DNA from: Plotosus lineatus
Lineage: Eukaryota; Chordata; Actinopteri; Siluriformes; Plotosidae
NCBI GenBank assembly: GCA_024760905.1
Contig: CM045729.1
Span: forward strand, 50,406,080-50,470,079
DNA: 64,000 nt
Direction of reading: 5' to 3'
Positions 1 through 13,804 of the stretch are shown here, one piece after another; within the stretch, counting starts at the first letter, position 1; every line of letters begins with the position of its first letter. The position numbers and the translations under genes were made by a program. The notes beneath the pieces are model-generated. The model saw nothing but the letters and a program-made list of their open reading frames with translations. It did not search any database and was not told where the DNA came from.

Positions 1-702
1 TGGCACCAGGAGTGAAGATGAAAAGTGAAACCAAGCCAATAAAAGGCAGCTGTATGAAACTTTAAGCTACTTCTACAGCAACGTAAAGATTATCACCAAA
101 AAAGTGGCTGATGTTTGACAACGAACTCGCCTTAAATATTTTAAATCTCAGATAAATCACGAAGCATGAATACCTTCTTCACTCCACAGAATACAGACTA
201 ACAACATGAAACTCCAGGCTGCTTGTTATCCATGTTATAGTTCAGACACCATCAAGCTGTAAGCCATGGAATTGAACCTTTGACGTTAGGTAAACGTCCT
301 GATGTTGCATTGAAATCATCCGGCATTTGAGTGGATGTGTTTTTCAGCATGGCAAGCGCACATGCCAGTGATCCCAGCTGTGTGTGTTACTGACACTTAC
401 TCTGAATTGCTAGACTGAATAATAATAATAATTCACATAAATGGCCACATAATCCTTTGCATTGGATTAGAGCATTTCTTATTGACAGCTGAATGGGGGG
501 GGGGCATGCCTTGAGTGTGATACTGGCACAGTAACAGGGCTTTCACATATTCAGATCCACTGTGAATTTTACTGTGGGTTAGTGAAAGCTAAGGGCAGAT
601 GAATTGCTCAGATGCAATTACACTATCCACCATTCTCTGAATCACTTCACTAGGAGATAAAGAAGACGGAACACCACAAAGGTCATGCAAGTGAACTCGG
701 TG

Positions 703-738
<36 letters not shown>

Positions 739-3700
739 CTTTTGAATAAAAATTATTACCCTTAATCTGGAAATCTGCCCAGGGAAAGAAAAAAGCCTGT
801 AAAGCTCAGCTAGAAGACTATCTACACACTACAAAAAATCATTTTATGATATAAAAAGAAAAGTTTTTTCTCCAAACTTAAAACAATATTTTTTTCAGTA
901 TGTTAAAATCTCGCAACATGCCAACAGCTATGGAAGTGAGCTGAGGCACGGATGTTCACAGTAGCTTCTGTTCTATTTACACATAATTGGGAGCTGAATT
1001 TAAACATCAGAATGATGATCATTATCTCCCATCCTTTGTAAACAGCCACCTGAAGTTCTCCCATGTGAATATCTTTTACAGACAACAATAAGCAAACACT
1101 CAACACATTAACAGATGCTGGACTAACAACTATAATGAGCACATTTAACTTAGACAAAGACTTAGACCAAAGGGTCTAACACAAAATGGACCGAGTATTT
1201 TCTCATGAAATAGATTATAATGGAGTAAAATAAATGTAAAAAATAAAGAAACTAGCACAGGAGGTGTCTCTTGAACTGTGGCAGAGTGAAATTTAATTTT
1301 AAAAATAATTCCTTGCTCAATGTTGGAATTAATTTCACAAGTCGATACTGCCAGCATGCTCTTATTGACCCCATGGTGTGGCAGAATGTCACTGCATGTC
1401 AATTCAGAAGAATCAATTAACACTGGATTTTATTAAACACCCCCCACTAAGCTTTTTCCAAATAAATGAGTCGATATCAAGAATACCAAAAAGCTTAGGA
1501 GCATAATTAAAACAATAAAATGTATCTCATCCTGCATAGTGCAAGTGTGTGTGCGCGCGCGAAGGCAAGTACACACATTTGTATAACTAATAGCCATGCA
1601 TGCATCGTGCCATGGCAAAGAGTTAATTACATAAAGAATCCAAAACAGAGATGGCATTACTTCTTCGAGGCAATAAGAAATATAAAACTGCATTTGGTAA
1701 CCTAAAAACAAATGAATCCCTTGAAGATCATGGCCTACTAAATATCAAGGTGTCAATGCTGTACGGAACAGCCAGGCTTTATAACACACCGGTGACCACA
1801 AATTCACAGGGCTTCCCGTGGGAGCAGCCTTAAGAGAACTCCCTTTAAAAAACATGTGTATCTTGCCTTTGCTAAGTTAAGGCTTTTAACTGCCTAAGTC
1901 ACAAAGGCAGATTTAAATGCATCAGCAAAAGCTGTAACAGACTTTAAAGGTGCTTGTGAAAAATTGAGAGAAAACATGCCCTTACGTCTTGCAACCACAA
2001 AAAAACACCCTGCTTTTAGAAAAGATTTGAGACCCAGAAAGTATTCTATATTAAGGACCCCTTTCTCCAAAGCGAGTAAGATTAAAGTGGCTCGTAGACA
2101 TAGTAAAGATAAAAATATAGCACTGTCCAGCTCTCCCATTCACTCAATGCTTGAAGGCTGCTATATGTATTTCATATTTCTCTTTAACTCCATGTCCTTT
2201 TCCACAGGCATACGAGTGTGTTCAACTGAGTCAGATGACAACATAGCATCAATAGGGTGATAAACTGTGTCATAATACACTGTTCGGAGATATTGTTCAG
2301 AGAAAACATTCTGAAGAAAACAGGTTATGTAATGTACATTTTAAGGGATTTTCTGTGAATATTTATTTGAGAAATTGGCCATGCAGGCTCATGTTTTATG
2401 CTGACCATTTTTATATTCACAAAAATATAAGCTAGGTCATTCATTTGGAGCTAAACAAAACATAATGGTTAAGAGACTGGCACTGTGACAGCAGCTGGAA
2501 GTTGAGCGCCCAGCTGAAAGTGTAATTGAAACCAACATGTGGCAGGATCAGTGAGAGGGAGATGGATTACGATTTTTTCCCCCTGATGGATAATGAACTG
2601 GAAGAGAGGAAAATGCAGTTTGTTTGTGTATGTTCCATGTATAACATTGAAAAAACTCTTCTCATCATCAGAATGTAATGAAACTCTGTCAGTTTTAAGA
2701 GCTAGTATTAATAAATGCCACCGAGTTTAAATCAAATGTCCATACATGAGAATATTCCATATTCGCTGTTGTGTAATCCAGTGAGCTGAATGATGCGCAA
2801 TGCGCCCAGTCCCCCATGAGGGAAATTCAAAATGTCCAGTAGCTCAAATATACACAAATCCACCATAACATTAACATACACTAAAAAAAGGCTGTAATGC
2901 AAAAGCTGTCTGTGGACAGCGAGGTATAATACTTGGGAAGATGACTGTTCTTAACCCGCCCATTGTGTCTGTCTCTACTATTACTATCAAGCTTGTCAGC
3001 AATATCAGCTTTGAATATCATTCAAATTCAGCTCCTCACAGTCTTGAACAGTACAAAGATGAAATACTGTTACAACTCAAGTTTTGACAGATGAAAGCAT
3101 GCAAAATCAAAGCTACAACCTCTGTATACAGGTTCCAGTTTACAGTGATACTGAGAGCCAATATCGACCATTTCTGGAACGAACATTTTCTCTCATGTGT
3201 GTCCCAGAACATAACATGAGCTAGAATACAAGTATTAATAAAATGCGTGTATGTTCTAATCCCGCTTTATGCTAATCTCAGCCTTCAAAAACATGTGTCA
3301 AATACAACATAAACTAGAAGGGCACTCACAGTGTGCAAGGTACCTCTTCCATACAGCATGGATATGGTTGCAAATGGGCTCTATATGGGTATTGGTTTTA
3401 GTTACCCATATGCTCGTCTCATGATGTGTTCATTACTAAGTGGATGTGAACAAATTAGTTTTAAAAATATCTTTTTTGAAGATTTATGAGAATGGCTGGT
3501 GTTTGACCTTTGAATTGACTCAAGGTTAAAATGAATTTTCTCATTTGAAAGGTCACATGAGGACAGGTAAAAGCATGTTCATACGAAGAACCCGCTATTC
3601 CCAAAGCTTTCTGAACGTGCTCGGACCTTCACATTTCACTTTGATACTCCACATCCAAATAATTTCAGGTATGGTATTGTCAGATTGTAACAGCATTACT

Positions 3701-4552
3701 TATTAAACAAGTTTAGTATGTCACCATAAATACTCTCAAATACTCATCTTGGCTACTCTTAAATAAGACAAATGCCGTTATCAGGGTTGTGTTTGCTTTG
3801 GCAATGTTTGCTTGTTTTCATTTTTTTTAAAAAGGGGGTGCAATCTTGTTCAATCTCAAAATTGTATTAATCTTAATGTTTGATAAATCAATACTATCAA
3901 TTTATTATGTATAATTTATATATACACATTTTAAATCTGAAAATAATTTTTATATGTATCTTAACCTTTTAAAAACTTCATACTGACATAAATAGTCTAT
4001 TTTATTAATAGAAATTTGCAAATCACTCCTCTATAAACTCCATGCCAACAGCAACAGATTGTGTGGCAGACAATTTAGGAAAAACATCTCATGTGAAAAA
4101 GAGATAACGTCAGTGTGAACTGAACCAGAGCACCAATAAAACTAATTAGAAGAGCCTTATGCATGAAAGCCATTTCACAAATATATTCCTTTATGCATTT
4201 ATAGTTATATAGTCATACCTTCAAATATAGTGGTAACAAAAGCTATGGATGTTTTTGCATACCATCTCCTCTGAATGTACTGGAATGGCTAAGCTTATGC
4301 TTTTGTTTTTCGTATAGACTGAAGACATGGATTTCAAATCAAAATATTAATATGAAATGACAGATGAGAATTTCAGATTCAATTTCTGTTATGTCGTCGT
4401 AATTTGTCAAACAATGTGGAATGTAGCACCATTTATTTTGAAGCAAATTATAATAGCCTGGACCACCAGGTTAGATTGGTTTTATTAGTTCCACCAAGGC
4501 CGGAGGTTATGGCATTGGTCTCGACTATGTCTGTGTGTGTGCGTGCATGTGC

Positions 4553-4583
<31 letters not shown>

Positions 4584-4730
4584 ATAACTCCAAAACTAAA
4601 AGATAAATTTCCCTGAAATTTGAACAAATGTTGGTCTTCGACAAACAAAGGACTGATTAAGGACAGTTTTGAAGGTATTTTTAAAATTGCGCAATAGAGC
4701 AAGGAGAATGTGGCACAAATACATACATTA
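1..4730. other. Unassigned non-coding sequence
   Basis: AT-rich, with short unsupported frames only. Visible features are a poly-T run at about 707-734 and a (GT)n tract at about 4555-4582. I see no gene, RNA or recognisable transposon. Confidence 0.6.
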
Positions 4731-5975
4731 CACCGTATTCAGCGTAATAAGCGCCCTGCTCCAATAAAGCCCCCGCGCCGTTTTTGTGTACTGCGAGCAA
4801 AATGGTAGATCAAACTTGCCAATTTTATTGGCTCAGTCTCTGTAACGGTAAAATGAGGCTTTCACTGCCTGTAAAAGTGAGTTTTCATGGTATTTCATGA
4901 CCTCCTGCCACTGGGGAATGTCTATAACGTTCATCAGTAACAACACATTTGATTGGCCTGCCGTGCTTTAAAAAACAGGAAAATATTTTGATGTTGTCTC
5001 TTGGTAAATGTCCAACAACCGATGAACTATTAGAAGCTGCTTCAACAAAACTATGGGATGCTCTGAATGAATGGAGCGATGAACCAGATATGGACCTATC
5101 AGAAAGTGATGAGTATTTTTCACCCGCTTCTACAGCTTACAAACTTCATAAATTGAAAGAGGTTCCGGGCCATGTGCTTTTGTTTATGTTTGTGTTGATT
5201 GGTTCAATGTGCCATGTGCTAAAGTTGACATTCATGTTGACTGGCCCAATTTTACATCTGGGGGAAAATCTTTAAAGGAACAGCACCGTTAGGGAAAATT
5301 AAAGGGTCTTTTTTTTTTTTTTTTAATTATGCTGTTTTCCGTTTCTTTTCAATTTTCATGGAAGCAATTTGATTGATACCTAAAAATTAATAACACAAAT
5401 ACCAGTAAAACTCTTTTCTTCTTCTTCTTCTTCTTTTCCTTTCGGCTGTTCCCTTCAGGGGTCGCCACAGCAAATGATCTGCCTCCATCTCTCCCTATCC
5501 TCTGCATCTTCTACTCTTACTCCAACGACCTTCATGTCCGCCTTCACCGCATCCATAAATCTTCTCTTTGGTCTTCCTCTGGGCCTTTTGCCTGGTAGTT
5601 CCAACCTCAGCATCTTACGACCAATATACTCACTATCCCTCCTCTGTACATGTCAACACCAAACCATCTCAATCTAGCCTCTCTGACTTTGTCTCCAAAA
5701 CATCTAACATGCGCTGTCCCTCTGATGTACTCATTTCTGATCCTATCCATCCTCGTTACTCCCAAAGAGAACCTCAACATTTTAATTTCTGAGAGAACCT
5801 CAACATTTTCATCTCTGAGAGAACCTCAACATTTTCATCGTCGTGTTATTATTCATGTTTTCCACCTCGATACTAATAAGCACTTTCCGTTCAACTCCGC
5901 TGATAAACATTTTAATAAGCGCCTACCCACTCCAATTTTGTTTTAAGCACCCTGTGCGCTTATCATGTCGAATAC

Positions 5976-5979
<4 letters not shown>
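4731..5979 (+). mobile_element. TIR DNA transposon, family P7, copy A (interrupted)
   Basis: Ends read CACCGTATTCAGCGTAATAA at the left and, reverse-complemented, AACCGTATTCGACATGATAA at the right, so these are terminal inverted repeats with TA flanks. The interior matches the element at 14676-15711 in inverted orientation, including a frame with the segment LWDALNEWSDEPDMDLSESD. An RTE LINE 3' end is inserted at about 5423-5837. The superfamily is uncertain. Confidence 0.65.
5423..5837 (-). mobile_element. RTE-type LINE, 5'-truncated 3' end
   Basis: Minus-strand sequence ends in CCTTTTC-type (GAA)n with the shared 3' motif TGGCGACCCCTGAAGGGAA, and matches the copy at 57479-57905. It covers the C-terminal end of the reverse-transcriptase protein (GRRPRGR-like region) and the 3' end. 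The 5' end is ragged: the phrase GAGAACCTCAACATTTT occurs three times in tandem at about 5767-5837. Confidence 0.7.
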
Positions 5980-6015
<36 letters not shown>

Positions 6016-6128
6016 CATGTACACACACACACATATATATTATATATATATATATATATAGAAGGACTAGTATGTACGTATATATGTGTGTGTGTGCGCG
6101 CGTATGTGTATATATATATATATATATA
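5980..6128. repeat. Compound (TA)n/(CA)n/(TG)n microsatellite
   Basis: TA, CA and TG dinucleotide runs fill the gap between the right end of the P7 element and the left end of the next element. A short GAAGGACTAGTAT remnant at about 6061 is also seen at about 10705 beside another microsatellite. Confidence 0.9.
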
Positions 6129-6912
6129 CAGTGATACCTCTGCTCACGAACATAATTGGTTCCCAGAAAGTGTGTGTGAGGCGAAAAGTTCGTCTTCCGA
6201 ACATTTATTTCCCATAAGAAACCATTAAAATGAGAATAATCCATTCCCAGGTCCCCATAAAACATAATTTTCTACTAAATAAGCCTTAAAACTACACAAA
6301 AATATACCTTATTTTATATATAATAAATGTGCTATTGTATTGTAATTAAAGAAATAAACTGTACTGTATAATAAAGTCGTTTTATTTACCTTTGTGATGG
6401 TAGTTGATGGCTTGATGGAATGGAGTGGGAGGAGGAGGGAGGGAGGGACTTACTGTTTGGAAGGAGAGTTTGGAAACGCCTACTGTTTGAAAACACGCAT
6501 AGCCACACACGCACCCTTAATAGCTTCCTTGTTCTTAAGGATGGTGGTAGACTTAGCGTACTGGTACTGGGACGCTGAGTCACACAAATGCACACCTCGT
6601 TCATGTTTTTCAATGACCTCCGCCTGTGGTGGGGTCTTTTTTGGTCCCATAATAGCAAAAGTACACTCAATATGGTCCAAAATCTCTAGCAAACACCAAC
6701 CACTTCCGCATTCAAAGAAAGGGGTATGACGAACTGTGACGCCGTGAGCGTGCGTCAGCTTCTCGTGGCCGCCACCGTGGCGCTGTTCGACCGCGTGGTT
6801 TGATTCGTCCGCCGAAAACTAGTTCGTCAGCAGAGACTATATGCTCGCAAATTTAATGTTCTTGAGGCGAAAAGTTCGTGAGCTTAAGCATTCGTCAGAG
6901 GAGGTTTTACTG
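6129..6912 (-). mobile_element. Pogo/Tigger-like non-autonomous element, family P1, copy A
   Basis: Left end CAGTGATACCTCTGCTCACG and reverse-complemented right end CAGTAAAACCTCCTCTGACG form terminal inverted repeats flanked by TA. The minus-strand frame at 6480-6692 contains MGPKKTPPQAEVIEKHERG and TTILKNKEAIKG, which resemble the CENP-B/pogo N-terminal DNA-binding helix-turn-helix. No catalytic domain remains. Confidence 0.75.
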
Positions 6913-6919
6913 TATATAT

Positions 6920-6983
<64 letters not shown>
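6913..6983. repeat. (TA)n microsatellite with short (CA)
   Basis: A TA run starting directly at the CTGTA end of the preceding transposon. Confidence 0.9.
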
Positions 6984-6984
<1 letters not shown>

Positions 6985-7182
6985 CGTTATATGGGGCAGT
7001 GGTGGTCCAGTGGTATCGGGCGTGTACAACTGAACACGTTCAACTCCTATCCTCAGCTAATATGCTATGGTAGCTCAATGCTCGCTGCACCCCGGCTAAC
7101 AATAAGCCCAGGCGGAATTCTCAGAGTCTCCGGCGCTTGGTTAGAAGTGGAAGGTTAGCACTTCCGGTCATAAATTTAATTT
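6985..7182 (+). mobile_element. SINE head joined to LINE endonuclease-region fragment
   Basis: Starts with the GGGCAGTGGTGGTCCAGTGG head shared by the SINE family elsewhere in the window. It then changes to AAGCCCAGGCGGAATTCTCA and related sequence also present at 9660-10200 and 21360-21410. A composite or rearranged fragment. Confidence 0.5.
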
Positions 7183-7185
7183 AAA

Positions 7186-8784
<1,599 letters not shown>

Positions 8785-8800
8785 TATATATCTACACACA

Positions 8801-8983
8801 CAGTAGGTCCTCTTTATTCGCGGGGGTTTGGTTCCAGCCCCTCCCACGAATGAAGATAATCCTCATGTTCTGTACCCGGAAGTAAAATACTATGCATCTA
8901 TTACATGTGCCAAAATATTCTTCTTAAACACATTCTATACAATCTTACTCATTAATACAGTATTAATGTAGTAAAATGTAATA
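8801..8983 (+). mobile_element. Fragment of P2 element left end
   Basis: Begins CAGTAGGTCCTCTTTATTCG after a short (CA) run and breaks off exactly where a second, fuller P2 left end starts at 8984. Confidence 0.6.
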
Positions 8984-9659
8984 CAGTAGGCCCTCGACAT
9001 TCGCGGGGGTATGGTTCTGGGCCTTCCCGCGAATCGCAATAATCCGCGAGTTCTGTACACGGAAGTAAAACCCCATGTATGACGTCACATGCGCGAATGA
9101 GCAGCCTGCAGTAAAATACTATGTATCTATTACATGCGCTAAAAATATGCTTCTTAAACACATTCTACAGGCAGTCTTACTCATTAATACAGTATTAATG
9201 TAGTAAAATATAGTCATGATTAAGAAAAACCTTTCAATTTTGTACTGTGATATTTAGTAATAAAATATATAAACATTATACAGCATATACTGTTGTAAAG
9301 CACTCATTTTAAAGTCTTTTTCAATTATTATTCCAGTACAGTACCCAAGTTAATTCTGAGAATGTGCGTGAGATTTTATGTTCTGTAGCATGTTTAACAA
9401 ATGATGTGAAAAGGATAAACTTTATTACGCTTCATGTCCTTTTACATTGAACTTGGAGTGACGTGTCCAAGATGACGCTGCCTAGAGGGCAACGTCACGG
9501 AGTTCTCAGAGTCAAATTGTTTTTGTTCGTTTTAATTTGTTTTATTGGTTTGTTCATGTTTTGCACTATGCTCGTCTACGATCGGTCGACCCTACTGCAG
9601 CTATAAGCAGCTTCAGCTTCGGGCAACTAAGCACGCAACAACTCCTATCGTGAGCTGCT

Positions 9660-10265
9660 ATGCTATGCTATGCTATCATTAAGCCCAGGCGGAGTTCTCA
9701 GATTCTCCTGCACTTGGTTAGCACTTCCGACCATACTGCATTAAAATGTTCAGTCCCTGCGAGACAAGATGGACGAACTTCATGCTCAGATTGCAGCGCA
9801 GAGGAATCTACAGGACTGTGTACTCTCCTCGAGCCATGTTTCACAGAAACACAGTCCTGTAGATCCCTCTGCGCTGCTATGCTATGCTATCATTAAGTCC
9901 AGGCGGAGTTCTCAGATTCCCAGCGCTTGCTTAGCACTTCCGGCCATATTGCTTTAAAATGTTGTCCCTGCGAAACAAGATGGACGAGCTTCATGCTCAG
10001 ATTGCAGCGCAGAGGGATCTACAGGACTGTGTACTCTCCTCGAGCCATGTTTCACAGAAACACAGTCCTGTAGATCCCTCTGCGCTGCTATGCTATGCTA
10101 TGCTATCATTAAGCCCAGGCAAAGTTCTCAGATTCTCCGGCGCTTGGTTAGCACTTCCGGCCATACTGCTTGAAAATGTTAATTCCCTGTGAAACAAGAT
10201 GGACGAGCTTCATACTCAGATTGCAGCGCAGAGGGATCTACAGGACTCTGTTTCTGTGAAACATG
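9660..10265 (+). repeat. Threefold tandem array of LINE endonuclease fragment
   Basis: Three units of about 215 bp begin with repeats of TGCTATGCTATCATTAAG (about 9660, 9876 and 10089). Each translates to NKMDELHAQIAAQRDLQD, which matches the N-terminal start of non-LTR retrotransposon AP endonucleases. The first two units end in an inverted copy of their own 3' part (ACACAGTCCTGTAGATCCCT), so they could form a hairpin. Confidence 0.7.
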
Positions 10266-10539
10266 GCTCGAGGAGAGTACACCCGATAAGATGAACAAAC
10301 AAAACAACAAATAAAACAAATTAAAACAAACAATAGCATGCTAGCTGTGCTAATAGCTATAGTTAGAGAAGCCCTGTGATTGCGAAGTGGAATCAGTTGT
10401 GTGTGTTCAGCACTTCACTCACGTGTGGCAGCCACGCCCCCTCCAACACACAGAGAGAGAGTTAGAGTTATCGAGCTACCAAAACCAGAGTCTCACAAAA
10501 GAGACCATAACACACTAATCTTAGCACAGTGAGGGTAGG

Positions 10540-10712
10540 GATTTTGGGTTTTCATGAGCTGTATGCCAAAATCATCAGTATTAAAACAATAAAAGCTGAA
10601 TTATTTCACTTGGTGTGCAATGAATCTAAAATATATGAAAGTTTAATTTTTATCAGTACATTACAGAAAATAATGAACTTTATCACAATATGCTAATTTT
10701 TTGAGAAGGACT
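10540..10712 (+). mobile_element. Unclassified repeat 3' fragment
   Basis: The segment GGGTTTTCATGAGCTGTATG through CAATATGCTAATTTTTTGAG resembles a repeat I associate with fish genomes, but I cannot name its superfamily. It ends at the next (CA)n. Confidence 0.35.
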
Positions 10713-10714
10713 AG

Positions 10715-10717
<3 letters not shown>

Positions 10718-10760
<43 letters not shown>
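10718..10760. repeat. (CA)n microsatellite
   Basis: Uninterrupted CA run of about 40 bp touching the left end of the Tc1-like element. Confidence 0.95.
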
Positions 10761-10765
<5 letters not shown>

Positions 10766-12371
10766 GTATGAAAAAGTATCTGAACCTTTTGGAATTTCTC
10801 ACATTTCTGCATAAAATCACCATCAAATGTGATCTGATCTTTGTCAAAATCACACTGATGAAAAAACAGTGTCTGCTTTAACTAAAACCACCCAAACATT
10901 TATAGGTTTTCATATTTTAATGAGGATAGCATGCAAACAATGACAGAAAAGGGAGGAATAAGTAACTGAACCCTCTGCCTAAGGAGACTTAAAGAGCAAT
11001 TGAAACCAATTTTTACCAAACAATTTAAGTCAGGTGTGTGCCCAATCACTGATGAGTGGCTTAAAGCTGCCCTGCCCACTACAAAACACACACCTGGTAA
11101 GAATTGTCTTGATGAGAAGCATTGTCTGATGTGCACCATGGCTCGCTCAAAAGAGCTGTCTGAAGACCTGCGATCAAGAATTGTTGATTTGTATAAAGCT
11201 GGGAAAGGATACAAAACCATCTTTAAAATCTGGATGTTCATCAATCGACAGTCAGAGAAGTTGTCTACAAATGGAGAGAGTTTGGCACCGTTGCTTCTCT
11301 CCCAAGGAGTGGCCGTCCACCAAAGATGACGCCAAGAGTTCAGCGCAGAATCTCAGAGAGGTAAAAAAACCCTGAGATTGTCTGCTAAAGACTTACAGAA
11401 ATCACTGGCACAGTCCAATATCTCTGTGCACACATCAACTATATGTAAAACAATGGCCAAGAATGGTGTTCATGGGAGGACTCCAAGGAGGAAGCCACTG
11501 CTGTCTAAAAAAAGCCATTGTTGCTCGTTTAATGTTCGTAAAAAGGCACTTGGACACTCCACAGAAGTTTTGGCAAAATATTTTGTGGACTGATGAAACC
11601 AAAGTTGAATTGTTTGGGAGGAACACACAACGTCATGTGTGGAGGAAAAATGGAACAGCTCACCAACATCAACACCTCATCCCCACCGTGAAGCATGGTG
11701 GAAGCATCATGGTTTGGGGCCGTTTTGCTGCCTCAGGGCCTGGACAACTTGCAATCATTAATGGAAAAATGAATTCAAAAGTTTATCAGGCTGTTTTGCA
11801 GGAAAACCGGAGGCCGTCTGTCAGACAGTTAAAGCTAAAAAGAGGATGGATGCAACAAGACAATGATCCAAGACACAGAAGTAAATCAACTTCAGAATGG
11901 TTTCACAAGAACAAAATACACGTTCTGGAGTGGCCAAGTCAAAGTCCAGACTTGAACCCCATTGAGATGCTGTGGCATGACCTCAAGACAGCGATTCATG
12001 CCAGACATCCCAGGAATCTGACTGAACTACAGCAGTTTTGTAAAGAAGAATGGGCCAAGATTAGTCCTGATCCATGTGCCAGACTGAGCTGCAGCTACAG
12101 AAAGCGTCTAGTTGAAGTTATTGCTGCCAAAGGGGGGTCCACAAAATATTAAATGTGATGGTTCAGTTACTTATTCCTCCCCCTTCTGTCATTGTTTGCA
12201 TGCTGTCCTCATTAAAATATGAAAACCTATAAATGTTTGGGTGATTTTAGTTAAAGCAGACACTGTTTTTTCATCTGTGTGATTTTGACAAAGATCAGAT
12301 CACATTTGATGGTGATTTTATACAGAAATGTGAGAAATTCCAAAAGGTTCAGATACTTTTTCATACCACTA
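10761..12371 (+). mobile_element. Tc1-like transposon (~1.6 kb) with ~210-bp TIRs
   Basis: Left CAGTAGTATGAAAAAGTATC and reverse-complemented right TAGTGGTATGAAAAAGTATC start inverted repeats of about 210 bp, to about 10970 and from about 12160. Between them lies a frameshifted transposase. The right end is next to TA. The left end merges with (CA)n, so the target duplication is not clear. The element is inserted into the P2 composite. Confidence 0.9.
11138..12152 (+). pseudogene. Tc1-like transposase, frameshifted
   Basis: The start is MARSKELSEDLRSRIVDLYK (helix-turn-helix). The frame shifts near 11226, where the LDVHQSTVREVVYKW helix moves frame, and at least once more near 11340-11480. 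It continues to the stop at 12152. The catalytic DD34E core is present: WTDETKVELFG, QQDNDPRHRSK and SPDLNPIEMLWHDLK. The carboxyl end AAKGGSTKY is intact. It cannot encode an active enzyme as it stands. Confidence 0.9.
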
Positions 12372-13303
12372 TATTTTATTTTTATATATATTAAAAAAAG
12401 AACATCTTTAATTGTATTTTCCTTGAAACATACAGCACTGTAGTTTTCAAAAATGCTCACTAGAGGAAGGTATCGCATTATTTGTAAGGCATGAAATGAC
12501 TGAATTCAGATATGAACTGAATTCAGTCCGAGCAGCTCAGCCACGCCCCTCAGCCAGAGCGGGTAGAAAACAAGAGTTTTACAGTGAAAGAGTTAGAGAG
12601 CGTTACAATATAAAGAAGCAATGACGTGATGCAAGTTAATCCTCCAGCGCAGAGGAGAGCATGCTTTTGTTTATTGGGAATAGACGAGAATAGTGAATTC
12701 AGAGGTGAGCCAACAAGCAGCTCAGCCACGCCCCTCAGCCGAAGTGAAGAGAAAACAGTTAGTTAGAGGCACAGCAGCCAAAATCAAAGCAAACTACCCC
12801 AAAAACACAGACCATCACAAAAGAACAAGAAATGAAATAAATTGTATAAACAAAACAAAATGAGAAACATGCTACACCACAGCACATAAAATCACACACA
12901 CAAACATTCTAAACATTGACTTTGGTACTGTACTGGAATAATAATTGAAAAAGACTTTAATAGTGGAGTGTTTTACATTCCTCTTCAGGCACTTAAGAGG
13001 AAACTAATTTCTTCCGGAGAAATTCTTATTTCTTCAGAAGAGACATCCAACGTTATTACCTTTTTCTGGCACGTAGCCAACGTCTGAGTGGCATCCTAGA
13101 GATTAACTGGTAATTAAAACACACTAAAAAAAAAAGCTAATTGACAACTTGTGTGCGAATGAGGAAAAAGGGTTGTATACATCATCTCAACCAATCAGCA
13201 GGAAGAACAGCAGCCATTGGCTGAATTTGAATCACGTGACAGTTGCTCGGCAATCCACGAATATGCAAAGCCGCGAGTGCAAAACCACGAATAGTCAAGG
13301 GCC

Positions 13304-13308
<5 letters not shown>

Positions 13309-13360
<52 letters not shown>
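13309..13360. repeat. (TG)n microsatellite
   Basis: TG run of about 52 bp beginning directly at the CTG end of the P2 element. Confidence 0.95.
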
Positions 13361-13363
<3 letters not shown>

Positions 13364-13561
13364 TTATATTTTATTTACATCTTATGCATTATTTTTGAAT
13401 GTTTCATTGTTATTATAAGCATTTATAGCTTTGAATATATATTTACTGATATTATATACACACACATACGTCAGTTGGGGGGGGGTCAATCCAACTTCAT
13501 GGAATTCGGCGGTCACAGGGGATCTCGGGCCCAATTAACCATGGAAAGTGAGGGATCCCTG
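13361..13561 (+). mobile_element. Right part of a P5 element
   Basis: Shares TTATAAGCATTTATAGC and the terminal GAAAGTGAGGGATCCCTG with three other P5 copies (20297, 24231, 24734). The left end is missing or replaced by (TG)n. Confidence 0.6.
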
Positions 13562-13722
13562 TACACACACACACTATATATATACTCGTGTGTGTATGTA
13601 TGTGTATGTATGTATGTATGTATGTATGTATGTATGTATATATATATATATATAAAATATATATATAATGTGTGTGTGTATATATATATATATATATAAA
13701 ATATATATATAATGTGTGTGTG

Positions 13723-13766
<44 letters not shown>

Positions 13767-13804
13767 TTATATGTGTATATGTATATATACACACACACAC
13801 ACAC
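13562..13804. repeat. Compound (TA)n/(TG)n/(ATGT)n microsatellite
   Basis: Includes a near-repeat of an AAAATATATATATAATGTGTG block. The tract fills the space between a P5 end and a P3 end. Confidence 0.9.

Larger units (their letters stand above)
8984..13308 (+). mobile_element. Pogo/Tigger-like element, family P2, copy A (composite)
   Basis: The left end CAGTAGGCCCTCGACATTCG and reverse-complemented right end CAGTAGGCCCTTGACTATTC delimit 4.3 kb. The outer parts match the element at 20672-22339. The interior has been enlarged by a tandem array with LINE sequence (9660-10265), further unassigned sequence, and a Tc1-like element (10761-12371). Confidence 0.6.

Noticed and set aside
9660..10265. 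Regularly spaced repeats resembling a CRISPR array
   Set aside because: Units are ~215 bp and nearly identical throughout, with no unique spacers. This is an animal genome and a tandem repeat of LINE sequence.
13562..13804. Frames rich in [12 protein letters not shown] or THTHTH (also near 6000, 7250, 24100, 34740, 56440, 58380)
   Set aside because: They are translations of dinucleotide microsatellites.
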